Shown piece after piece: positions 14,288 through 22,537 of a DNA stretch of 64,000 nucleotides (positions within the stretch are counted from its first letter, which is position 1; each line of letters starts with the position of its first letter). The DNA is taken from NCBI GenBank assembly GCA_000471925.1, contig CP006668.1:1798001-1862000 (forward strand). The letters are read 5' to 3'. Both the position numbers and the translations under genes were made by a program. This DNA is from Ralstonia pickettii DTP0602 (lineage in GTDB: Bacteria > Pseudomonadota > Gammaproteobacteria > Burkholderiales > Burkholderiaceae). The notes below the pieces were generated by a model, which made no database searches, had not been told where the DNA came from, and saw only the letters and a list, made by a program, of their open reading frames with translations.

Positions 14288-17194
14288 TCAGTAGCGAAGC
14301 GTGGCGGCCGGATCCCCGTAGTAGGTATACAGCAGGCCCAGCGGGTTCTTCTTCTCGGCATAGAGCTCGCGACGAATCGCCGTCAGGGCGTCACTGACCG
14401 CCTCGCCCTTGCCGAGCCTGCCGATCAGGCGTTTCGCCACCTCATGTCCAAGAGGGATCCATATCGAGACCTCCGTGACGACCACGCCCTGGGCGCCGAG
14501 CCGGACGATGACGTCCCCCAGGCTGACATGGGGAAGATGGGCAGAAGGCCCGGTCTCGCAGGCGTTGAGAATGACCAGCGGGGCGCTCGTCAGGTAGGGG
14601 AGGCGCGCAACCAGCTCCTCCTCAGACTGCTTGTTCAGCAGCATTTCGAGCTTGTTGCTTGTCACCAGGTCGCCCTCATTGAACTTCAGTTGCGGGCCGG
14701 CGCTATAGGGATCACCGGGCTGGGCTTCGCCAGTCGACGCGTGCAGAAAGGCAACAATGGCCGAAATGCGCTTTCTGTCCTGCGTGAGCACCTGGTTCAG
14801 CAACGTCCGCCCTGAATCGACCTCCATCAGGTTCGGAACCGGGATCTGGCGCAGTTGCAGCATCTGCTCGCGGGCCAACGGCACGGTTGGGTCCGCGTTG
14901 CTCCCATAGCGGGCAAAGACCACTTTGCGCGGCAGCATCTGCTCAGGCTGAGCCGCCCTGCCCGGCCCGCCGCTGCTTGCCCGCGACACGCTCAGGCTGA
15001 AGCGCATGCCCCAGAATTTCCTCGGGTCGGTTTCCTGGCCGAGGTGGTGGAGGTACTGCCATGGCAACGAGATCCGGTCCGTCACGACCTTCAGTCGCAA
15101 CGGAACGGTCCGCGGCGCATCGGCAGCATCTTCCAGCTTACGGATGATGGTGCGCAAGTCCGCCTCTGTTGAGGAAATGAACAGGTTCCGATACAACTGC
15201 ATGCCGATCTCGCCAATCGTCTCCGCGACTGCTGCGGCTTCAGCATCCGTCAGGCTGAGGCTCGCCTGCGAAGCCTTGGAGACGGCAGCGTCCGTTCCCG
15301 TGGCGCTCAATCGCTTGAGGAATGGTCCTTGCAGGCTCACCGCCGACATCACGCCGTAGGCGGATCTGGTCATGGCTTCTACGAGTGCCTTGTCCTCGAT
15401 CCCTGAGCGGAATTTCCTGCGCCTGCCTTGTTCGTCGAAGGCCAGCTTGCCGATCAAAGCCTTCATCTCCGCACTCACCGGCTCGAACTCGATACTGACA
15501 TCGCGTCCCAGTTCCTCGCTGGCATACAAGAGGATATCCGGCTTCCACGCTGATTCCACCGATGGCTCGATCGCCTTGATGGGCCGCGCAGGCTGTGGTG
15601 CGGCTGCAGGCATGGCGTCAGCCGCATCAATGACGACATCGACCGGGATGCGATCTTGCACCGTTCCCGTCGCGTCATTGAGCACCAGGATCTGCAGCGT
15701 GCCGACATAGGTTTTTCCATCGGGATCCTGTGCCGGCGTGAAGGCGAAGCTGGCTTCCGTCGACCGGCGTTCCCCGGGCTTATAGATGATGCGCTTGAGC
15801 GACTCGGCACGCGGCTCGCAGAATGAACAGTCCAGCACCACGCTCAGCGGGACATCCACCTTGCTGCGCAGGATATCCTCCGCCGCAGGCTTGGCGGCGA
15901 GGATCGATGCGGGGTCGTAGGGTCCGAGATGAAATCGAAGCGTGGCAAGCCGACGCGACTGCAGTGATTGCCGCTGCGGATAGGCACTGTTCTTTGGTGA
16001 CAGCGGCGACAAGCTGGCGTTGTAGGAAACAGGGGTTGGAGGACCCGGCGACGATGCACCCGCCGCAGGCGGCTGCGTGGGATTCGGGACGCTGGTGGCC
16101 GCGACCGCCACCGAGACGAGATTGAGTGGCTCCAGCGCGAGCACCGGTGCATCATCAGGAAAGTACTTCTGGGCAAGCTGCAGGCTACTCACCGAAAGGG
16201 CCCTGGCCACCACCCGGGATCGATCGGGTTGGCTGTCCTTGACATAGCCCTTCAGGCGACCGACGTACTGGTCATAGTCGGATCGCGACAGCGTATTTGG
16301 CCGCGGGCTGGCACCGAGTGCGTTGTTGCGCGCCAAGGCATGCGCGGACCTGACGCCGGCATTGTGCCGGTCGATGATCGTACGGGCGTCACCCAGCAAG
16401 CCTTGCTTCACCAGGCCCGGAAGCGCATCGAGTGCCGCGCGGTTGACGACCAGTACATAGCCGCGATACCGATGGTTGCTTTCCGTGATGGTCCACCCGC
16501 CGCCGGGCACATTCATCAGTTCTGACCACGGTGCCTCAGCGGCATCGACCATGCCTTGCCGCAAGGCAGACGGGAACGCCTCCTTCGACAGTGGGACGGG
16601 AAACACACCAAACCGGGACCACTGCTGCGCCATGTCGCCTGCCCTGCGGGTACCCAGTCTTAGTCCTTTCAGGTTGGCTGGCGCCTGTATGGGCTTGCTC
16701 GACACGATCTGCAGCATCCCGCCATGCAGGTATCCGAGCCCGGTCAAGCCCTGAGCCCCAAGCTGCGACAGCAGGTGCAGGCCATCCATGCTGCGCTCGT
16801 ATTGCTCCACCGCCTCCAGGCTCTTGAACAGGAAAAGCGAATCGAAGATGGCAAAGTCAGGCACTTGCGCGGCCAACACATCGATCGGGATCACCGCCAG
16901 CTGTACGTCACCGCGCTTCACCAGCTCCATCAGTTGCTGGGGAGGGACCGTGGAAGCGGTGGCTGGCGTTATCCGGAGCGCACGCGAGGGGCGCGTGCGG
17001 AAGCGCGCCGTGAGCTTCGCGACAGTCGCGACTTCGGGGTCTGGCAGCCCGGCAGGAATCTCGGCACGCCACCTGTAGACCTGCGCCATGCTCGCCGGAA
17101 CGGCGAGCGCCAGCAGCAACCCGACCAGGAACGCTCTGCCGGTGCGAACGAAGTCCCAGAAAGCCCGATGCCAGGCCCGGTGTCTTTGGTTCAT
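14288..17194 (-). CDS. Exported TRAP ligand-binding / CHAT caspase-like fusion protein
   Basis: A 968-residue multidomain protein. A signal peptide covers 1-37 (FLVGLLLALAVPASMA). Residues ~40-335 match a DctP-type TRAP receptor: LKGLRLGTRRAGD has the carboxylate-binding Arg region, VDAAEAPWSEL follows, and ESNHRYRGYVLVVNRAALD matches the family's hinge strand. A Pro/Ser linker (~365-395) leads to a beta-rich middle region (~400-540) containing two Cys in DCSFCEP. The C-terminus (~690-968) is a CHAT domain: LPWQYLHHL, His818 in AFLHASTG, Cys879 in LNACETG and the terminal YTYYGDPAATLRY. Both dyad residues are present, so protease activity is plausible. The SD GGGGAGGG fixes the start. CHAT proteins are usually cytoplasmic; an exported one fused to a solute receptor is unusual. 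The downstream partner gene is an amidohydrolase. Confidence 0.85.
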   Translation of the reverse strand: MNQRHRAWHRAFWDFVRTGRAFLVGLLLALAVPASMAQVYRWRAEIPAGLPDPEVATVAKLTARFRTRPSRALRITPATASTVPPQQLMELVKRGDVQLAVIPIDVLAAQVPDFAIFDSLFLFKSLEAVEQYERSMDGLHLLSQLGAQGLTGLGYLHGGMLQIVSSKPIQAPANLKGLRLGTRRAGDMAQQWSRFGVFPVPLSKEAFPSALRQGMVDAAEAPWSELMNVPGGGWTITESNHRYRGYVLVVNRAALDALPGLVKQGLLGDARTIIDRHNAGVRSAHALARNNALGASPRPNTLSRSDYDQYVGRLKGYVKDSQPDRSRVVARALSVSSLQLAQKYFPDDAPVLALEPLNLVSVAVAATSVPNPTQPPAAGASSPGPPTPVSYNASLSPLSPKNSAYPQRQSLQSRRLATLRFHLGPYDPASILAAKPAAEDILRSKVDVPLSVVLDCSFCEPRAESLKRIIYKPGERRSTEASFAFTPAQDPDGKTYVGTLQILVLNDATGTVQDRIPVDVVIDAADAMPAAAPQPARPIKAIEPSVESAWKPDILLYASEELGRDVSIEFEPVSAEMKALIGKLAFDEQGRRRKFRSGIEDKALVEAMTRSAYGVMSAVSLQGPFLKRLSATGTDAAVSKASQASLSLTDAEAAAVAETIGEIGMQLYRNLFISSTEADLRTIIRKLEDAADAPRTVPLRLKVVTDRISLPWQYLHHLGQETDPRKFWGMRFSLSVSRASSGGPGRAAQPEQMLPRKVVFARYGSNADPTVPLAREQMLQLRQIPVPNLMEVDSGRTLLNQVLTQDRKRISAIVAFLHASTGEAQPGDPYSAGPQLKFNEGDLVTSNKLEMLLNKQSEEELVARLPYLTSAPLVILNACETGPSAHLPHVSLGDVIVRLGAQGVVVTEVSIWIPLGHEVAKRLIGRLGKGEAVSDALTAIRRELYAEKKNPLGLLYTYYGDPAATLRY

Positions 17195-17424
17195 TTCGCC
17201 CTCCCCCTCTTATAGATCGTTCACGGGGAGAACGGTGTCAATGCCAACTTTGGGAGTGGGACAGGCTACGGTCTTGCCGGCCATGCATCAAGCTGCCGGC
17301 AGCGCTTTGGCGCGGCAGTCGCACAACCTTGCAATTGCCGCCAGTTTCGCCGGACGCTCTCACGAATCAACAGGTTTTGATTCAGATTGCGGCGCGATGG
17401 CCTTGGTCGACTGGCCGGATGGCT

Positions 17425-18879
17425 TCACGGCGTGGCGCCCGACGCATCGATCCGATACACCCGCCCGCTCGTCGCCGACGTGCCTGGATCGGCCAGCACG
17501 TACAGCGCCTGCCCGTCATCCACGCCAAAGGAAAACACACTGCCAGGAATGGTCACGTTCCAGTCGACCTGTTCGGCGGCAACGCCATCGCGGTACACGA
17601 AGCTCAACAGCTTGCCCGAGCAAAGGTCGGAATAGAAATACCGGCCATGCAGCGCCGGATTGGCACTGCCCCGGTACACATAGCCGCCAACAATGGCACA
17701 GCCGCCCGCGTCACGGCCGTATTCGAAGACCGGCATGGTCAGCGCGGTCTTGTCGCACGTGGCCGCACCCACGCAGGCGGTGCCCTCGGTCCGGTTCCAG
17801 CCGTAGTTCAGGCCCGCGCTGGTGGCCGGCGCCACGTCGACTTCCTCGCGCTGGTCCTGGCCGACATCGGCGATATACAACAACCCGGCGTCGAACGAGA
17901 ACCGCCACGGGTTGCGCATGCCGAGGGCCCAGATTTCACCGCGACGGCCGGACTGGCCGACGAACGGATTGCCGGCAGGCAAGCCGTAGCCGGACGCACC
18001 ACTGACGTCGATCCGCAGCATCTTGCCGAGCAGCGTTCCCGGGTTCTGGGCGTTGCCCGCCGGATCGCCACCGCCGCCGCCGTCGCCCGTGCCGATATAG
18101 AGCATGCCGTCCGGGCCGAACGCGAGCTGGCCGCCGTTATGGTTGGAGAAGGTGCCGTGCGGGATCGACAGCAGCACGGTGCCCGATACCTCGGCGATAT
18201 CCGGGTTCGCGGCCGACACGTTGTAGCGGGCGATGGTGATGGCACCGTTGGCGTCGGTGTAATAGACGTAGAAGCGGCGGTTGGTCCCATAGCCGGGATC
18301 GAACGCCATCGACAGCAGCCCGCGCTCGCCATCGGTCGTCGTCAGCGCAGCGATATCGAGGAACGGCGTGGCGACCAGCGCGCCGTTGCGCACGATCCGG
18401 ATGCGACCGGCGCGCTCGACCACGAACAGGCGCGAATCGCCGGCGGGCGCGGTCAGGAAGATCGGTGCGGACAACCCGCCGGCAACCTGCGTCAGCGACA
18501 ACTGCAACGTCTCCGGCGCACCGTAGGCCACGCTGGCCAAAGCACCGGCGCCCGCGCTCACCGCCACGGTCTGCGAGGGCGGCTGCGGCTCGAAGAGCGC
18601 GGTGCTCGTCAGCACGCTGGCGGCACTGACCGTATAGCTGCCGGCAGGCAGGTTGGACAGCGTGGTCGACTGGGTCACGGTCTGGCGGAACTGGCCGGGC
18701 CCCAATACCGTGACGGCCGCCGACGTCCCGGACGGCAGGCCGGAGATGGAGAGCGTCAGCGTGCCCGTGCCGCTGGCGCCGTCACTGCCCCCGTCTCCCC
18801 CGCCCCCACCGCAGGCTGCGACGCCCAGGCAACAGGCGATGAAGAATCGGCATAGCGAGGATCGTAGTGCGTCGGACAT
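17425..18879 (-). CDS. PQQ-type glucose/sorbosone dehydrogenase-like lipoprotein
   Basis: A 484-residue beta-propeller protein of the GSDH / YliI (aldose sugar dehydrogenase) family. The N-terminus is a lipoprotein signal with lipobox GVAAC (Cys ~22) and a Gly-rich linker. Residues ~38-120 form an Ig-like region (LTLSISGLPSGT to TVAVSAGAG). The propeller starts at LSLTQVAGGLSAPIFLTAPAGD. Family motifs include GERGLLSMAFDPGYG, FSNHNGGQLAFGPDGMLYIGTGDGG (His for PQQ contact), LGMRNPWRFSFD and LYIADVGQDQREEVD. It probably oxidises aldoses or another sugar in the periplasm with PQQ and a calcium-rich site. It is on the same strand as the CHAT gene, 230 bp upstream, and need not share its transcript. 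Confidence 0.88.
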   Translation of the reverse strand: MSDALRSSLCRFFIACCLGVAACGGGGGDGGSDGASGTGTLTLSISGLPSGTSAAVTVLGPGQFRQTVTQSTTLSNLPAGSYTVSAASVLTSTALFEPQPPSQTVAVSAGAGALASVAYGAPETLQLSLTQVAGGLSAPIFLTAPAGDSRLFVVERAGRIRIVRNGALVATPFLDIAALTTTDGERGLLSMAFDPGYGTNRRFYVYYTDANGAITIARYNVSAANPDIAEVSGTVLLSIPHGTFSNHNGGQLAFGPDGMLYIGTGDGGGGGDPAGNAQNPGTLLGKMLRIDVSGASGYGLPAGNPFVGQSGRRGEIWALGMRNPWRFSFDAGLLYIADVGQDQREEVDVAPATSAGLNYGWNRTEGTACVGAATCDKTALTMPVFEYGRDAGGCAIVGGYVYRGSANPALHGRYFYSDLCSGKLLSFVYRDGVAAEQVDWNVTIPGSVFSFGVDDGQALYVLADPGTSATSGRVYRIDASGATP

Positions 18880-19075
18880 AGCGCGCTCCTGTCACGGCTG
18901 CGGCACTGGCTGCCATGCAAGAACCGATCCACGGCGCCCGCACAAGTCCCGCCGGCCTTTCCTGCGGCAGGCGCGCCTCGCCTTTGTAAAAGATACTTCA
19001 TGCGCGCGGCATCGGCGAGTGTGCGGTGGTAGACGTGCTGGACCGGCAGGGGCCGGTCCGGGTGCTGACGCGCAA

Positions 19076-20626
19076 CTAGCGCAGGGGGCCGCCGCGGCGC
19101 AGCACGCTGACATCGTCCGGATTTACCAGGTCGGGTACGGTCCAGCCGTTCAGGTCGTACTCGTCCATGGCCGAGCGCGCGAACGCCTTCATCCGCTCCA
19201 GGTTGCCGCTGGACTGCGCCGCCGACAGGTTGGTCAGCCGCGTGGCATCGTTGCTGCCGATGTAGTTGATCTCGTACAGCTCATGGCGCGCGCCGAATTC
19301 AGTGCCGATGGCGTCCCACAGCATCTTCATCACCTTGACGCGCTCTTCGGCACTGGCGCCGCCGGAGCCGCGCACATACTTGTCCAGGTAGGCGCGGATC
19401 TCCGGCACGTTGAAGTCGCACGCGTGCGAGTTCAGGTAGATCAGGCCGCTGGCCACCACCTGCTCGATGATATTGCGCACGCGCGGCAGCGCTTCCTGGT
19501 TCAGCACGCGGTAAGCGCCGGCAAAATGCGAATCGGGGCGGACATTGCCGTGCCACGGCACATCGCTCTTGGCCATGGCGTCGGACAAGGCCCAGAAGGC
19601 GTTGCGCCAGGCGATGACCTCGCCCAGTTGCACCTGCACACCGTAGAAGCTCTTGCTGCCGGTGATTTCCAGCGCGCGCGCCAGCAGGCCGACGATAAAG
19701 TCCAGCTTGACCGCCACCCGGGTGCAACCGTGCAACGAGGCGCGCTCCAGGTAGCCCGAGCCGCTCTGCGCGTTCTCGCCGAGCTCCACCTCGCCGTGCA
19801 TGAACACGTTCTCCCACGGCACGAACACGTTGTCCATCACCAGGATGGCGTCGTTCTCGTCCAGGCGCGACGACAGCGGATAGTCGAACGGGCTGCCCAG
19901 CACCGCCGCGCGGTACTCGTTGGAGACCCGGCACAACAGCTTCACACCCGGCGCATTGGTGGCCACGATGAACTTGGGCCCGCGCGCGGGCACGGTGTCG
20001 ACATGCGCCACGTAGGTGTAATGCGTCAGCGCCGACCCGGTGGCCACCACCTTGGCGCCGCTGACGTAGATGCCGGCATCGGTCTCGCGCGCCACGCGCA
20101 CGAACACGTCCGAGGTGGCCGAGGGCGGCAGTTCGCGGTCCACCGGCGGGTTGACCACCGCGTGGCCCATGTACCAGGTCTTCTCCTGCGCCTTGCGGTA
20201 CCAGTAGCGGGCATTGTCCTCGTAGCCCTTGTAGAACTCCGCATTGGCACCGAGCGTGCCCAGGAACGAGCCCTTGTAGTCGGGCGAGCGGCCCATCCAG
20301 CCCCAGGCGCACTGCTGCCAGTCGGCGATGGCATCGCGCTGCGCCACCTGCTCGGCCACGTCGCGGGGGGCGCGGAAGAAGCGCTGGGTAAAGCCGCCCC
20401 ACTCGGTCGGCATGGTCAGCACCGGCTGGCGCACGGGATCGTGCAGCGCCTCGTACATCCGCGCGATCATCCGCGCCGCGTTTCGGAACGCCGGGTGCTC
20501 GGCCACGTTTTTCACGCGTTCGCCATAGATCCAGACCTCGCGTTCATCGTCGAGGCTTTGCAGGTATTCGCTGGCGTTGAAGGGGACGTACGCCTTGTTG
20601 TATGTACTGCGCAGATCGTCGGACAT
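19076..20626 (-). CDS. HpaB-family flavin-dependent hydroxylase
   Basis: A 516-residue member of the 4-hydroxyphenylacetate 3-hydroxylase / 4-hydroxybutyryl-CoA dehydratase family. Recognisable blocks are LRSTYNKAYVPFN at the start, GRSPDYKGSFLGTLG, the flavin-domain segment YMGHAVVNPPVDR, VFVRVARETDAGIYVSGAKVVATGSALTHYTYVAH, and NVFVPWENVFMHGEV. The frame opens far upstream (20827), but the ATG at 20626 gives the family's normal length. Two-component members use FADH2 from a separate HpaC-type reductase; none is visible nearby. A MarR-family gene lies upstream on the same strand, and such regulators often control these enzymes. An aromatic hydroxylase is most likely, substrate unknown. Confidence 0.87.
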   Translation of the reverse strand: MSDDLRSTYNKAYVPFNASEYLQSLDDEREVWIYGERVKNVAEHPAFRNAARMIARMYEALHDPVRQPVLTMPTEWGGFTQRFFRAPRDVAEQVAQRDAIADWQQCAWGWMGRSPDYKGSFLGTLGANAEFYKGYEDNARYWYRKAQEKTWYMGHAVVNPPVDRELPPSATSDVFVRVARETDAGIYVSGAKVVATGSALTHYTYVAHVDTVPARGPKFIVATNAPGVKLLCRVSNEYRAAVLGSPFDYPLSSRLDENDAILVMDNVFVPWENVFMHGEVELGENAQSGSGYLERASLHGCTRVAVKLDFIVGLLARALEITGSKSFYGVQVQLGEVIAWRNAFWALSDAMAKSDVPWHGNVRPDSHFAGAYRVLNQEALPRVRNIIEQVVASGLIYLNSHACDFNVPEIRAYLDKYVRGSGGASAEERVKVMKMLWDAIGTEFGARHELYEINYIGSNDATRLTNLSAAQSSGNLERMKAFARSAMDEYDLNGWTVPDLVNPDDVSVLRRGGPLR

Positions 20627-20868
20627 GTGTGAACCTTGCAGGAACGCGTCGGCCCCGGCGGCGCGATGCCTCCGGGCGCTCAGGCGTCTCCGGTCACGCG
20701 GGAAAAACCCGCGCCGGGCGCTGCATTGAAGATACACGCACGCCACCGCGGCTCTGTGACCTACCCCACTGAAACGGATGAATGTAGGTGTGCCGGCAAA
20801 CCGACCAGGATCTGGCGCGCACGCCACGTGATGCGGACACCTGTCCCAGCCGGCGGCTCAGCGCCGCG

Positions 20869-21441
20869 CTACGCCCGGCTTCCTCGCCACACCTGCAGCG
20901 GATCCCACGCCGGCGCAGCGTCTTGCGGCTGCGGCAGCGCCTGCGCTTCGGCCAGCATCGCCTGCGCTTGCGCCTGCAGCTTGTCCAGGCAGCGCGACAG
21001 CACGCGCGCTTCTTCCGCCGTCAGGCATGCGGCCAGCCTGGTATTGAAGCCCCTGGCTTGCCTGAAGGCGGTGCGGTAGACCGCTTCGCCTTCCTCCGTG
21101 AGCGTGAAGGCGGCCGCGCGCCGGTCCTGTGCGCGTGTGTCGCGGCGCACCAGCCCGCGTTCGACCAGCGCATGCACAGCGCGGCTGGCCAGCACCTTGT
21201 CCAGGCCGGCGCTGGCGGCCAGCTCGGTCAGCCGGGTGCCCGGCTGCTCGCCAAGGAAGGCGATCATGCGCCATTCGCGTCGGGTGACGCCCGCGGTGGC
21301 GCGCAGGTGCAGCCCCGCCGCGCCCAGCGCGACGCGGTTCAGGTGATAGACCCGGTAGTTGATGAAGTCGGCCAGCCGCCTCGGCCGCTGCAGCCGCACG
21401 CCGCCGTCGGTTGCCTTGCCCTGCGTTTGTCCTTGCGCCAT
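20869..21441 (-). CDS. MarR-family transcriptional regulator
   Basis: A 190-residue winged-helix regulator. The DNA-binding core runs from ~45 to 130, with VTRREWRMIAFLGEQPGTRLTELA, the recognition region GLDKVLASRAVHALVERGLV and the wing RDTRAQDRRAAAFTLTEEG. It has a basic N-terminal arm and an extended C-terminus (~155-190). It is transcribed divergently from the Bug receptor at 21535, and the short intergenic region holds an AATTA/TAATT inverted repeat. It probably represses that operon and perhaps the HpaB-family gene downstream on its own strand. The ligand is likely an aromatic or acidic compound, by analogy only. Confidence 0.9.
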   Translation of the reverse strand: MAQGQTQGKATDGGVRLQRPRRLADFINYRVYHLNRVALGAAGLHLRATAGVTRREWRMIAFLGEQPGTRLTELAASAGLDKVLASRAVHALVERGLVRRDTRAQDRRAAAFTLTEEGEAVYRTAFRQARGFNTRLAACLTAEEARVLSRCLDKLQAQAQAMLAEAQALPQPQDAAPAWDPLQVWRGSRA

Positions 21442-21453
21442 GCCACGCCCACG

Positions 21454-21474
21454 AATTAGTTGATTTTGTTAATT
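21454..21474. promoter_or_regulatory. Candidate MarR operator (AATTA-N11-TAATT)
   Basis: AATTA at 21454-21458 and TAATT at 21470-21474 form an inverted repeat in an AT-rich patch between the divergent MarR and Bug receptor genes. Its location 13-33 bases upstream of marR fits autorepression. Inferred from symmetry and position. Confidence 0.35.
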
Positions 21475-21534
21475 ATATCGACGGGTGTTAGCTTGCCATC
21501 CATGCCGGCCGCCGGCACATAAACAGGAGACATC

Positions 21535-22512
21535 GTGAGCCCTCGCCCCTTCCTTCCCCGCCTGCTTGCCTGCCTGGTGGCCGCGGCCGCTGCCTGGGCC
21601 GCCCCCGTCGGCGCCCAGTCCGAGCGTCCGCTGCGCATCCTGGTCGGCTACCCCGCCGGCGGCACCGCCGACCTGGCCGCGCGCCTGGTCGGCGACAAGC
21701 TGCGCGAGACGCTGAACCAGACTGTGGTGATCGAGAACAAGCCCGGCGCGGGCGGCAGGCTGGTGATGGATTACGCGCGCACGCAGCCGGCCGACGGCAA
21801 TACGCTGGTGGTGGCCAATTCGGCGGTGATGACCATCGCGCCGCTGGTCTACCGCAAGCTGAACTACGACATCCAGCGCGATTTCGCGCCGGTGGCGCAG
21901 GCGGCCAACTTCCAGCTGGCGCTGGCCACCGGTCCGGGCAGCCCGGCGCGTACGCTGAAGGACTACGTGGCGTGGCTGAAGGCCGGTCCGCAGAACAACT
22001 CCTATGCCTCGCCAGCGCTCGGCAGCATCCCGCATTTCTTCGGACTGATGATCGGCAAACAGGTCGGCGTGGAGATGCTGCACGTGCCGTTCAACGGCTC
22101 GGCGCCGCTGATGAGCGCGCTGGTCGGCGGGCAGGTGCCGGCCTCGGTCGACACGCTGGCCGACCTGACCGAGATGCACCGCGCCGGCAAGGTGCGCGTA
22201 CTGGCAACCTCGGGCACGCACCGCTCGGTGGCGCTGCCGGACGTGCCGACGTTTACCGAACTGGGCTACAAGGGCATCGAGGGCGAAGGCCGCTACGGCC
22301 TGCTCGCGCCGGCGGGCGCGCCACGCGCGGTGCTGGACAAGCTCAACGCCGCCATCGTCAAGGCGGTGCAGTCGCCCGAGGTGCGCGACAAGTTCCTGAA
22401 GCTGGGGCTGGAACCCGCCACCGGCCCGGCCGAAGCTTTCGCAGGCGTGCTGAAAGCGGATGCGGCCCGGTGGGCGCCGGTAGTCAAGGCCTCCGGCTAT
22501 ACCGGCGATTGA
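21535..22512 (+). CDS. Bug/TctC-family periplasmic receptor
   Basis: A 325-residue Bug receptor. The signal peptide spans 1-27 (cut VGA|Q). Lobe-1 motifs are LRILVGYPAGGTADLAARLVG and VIENKPGAGGRLVMDYARTQPADGNT; lobe-2 shows VPFNGSAPLMSALVGGQVPASVDT and LPDVPTFTELGYKG. It begins with GTG after AGGAGACATC. It is the first gene of a run with a sulfatase-like enzyme (25 bp gap) and an arginase, diverging from a MarR regulator. No membrane partners are present. The ligand may be the ester handled by the downstream hydrolase, but this is inference. Confidence 0.92.
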   Translation: MSPRPFLPRLLACLVAAAAAWAAPVGAQSERPLRILVGYPAGGTADLAARLVGDKLRETLNQTVVIENKPGAGGRLVMDYARTQPADGNTLVVANSAVMTIAPLVYRKLNYDIQRDFAPVAQAANFQLALATGPGSPARTLKDYVAWLKAGPQNNSYASPALGSIPHFFGLMIGKQVGVEMLHVPFNGSAPLMSALVGGQVPASVDTLADLTEMHRAGKVRVLATSGTHRSVALPDVPTFTELGYKGIEGEGRYGLLAPAGAPRAVLDKLNAAIVKAVQSPEVRDKFLKLGLEPATGPAEAFAGVLKADAARWAPVVKASGYTGD

Positions 22513-22537
22513 TCAGCAACCGGGCCGGCGACCGACC

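Noticed and set aside
17329..18855. A 508-codon plus-strand frame opposite the sugar dehydrogenase
   Set aside because: The minus strand encodes a lipoprotein beta-propeller with clear family motifs.
18990..19078. Plus-strand open stretch ending in TAG, reading like the tail of a protein (VVDVLDRQGPVRVLTRN)
   Set aside because: Too short, with no start or SD and no family recognised; a remnant is possible but cannot be supported.
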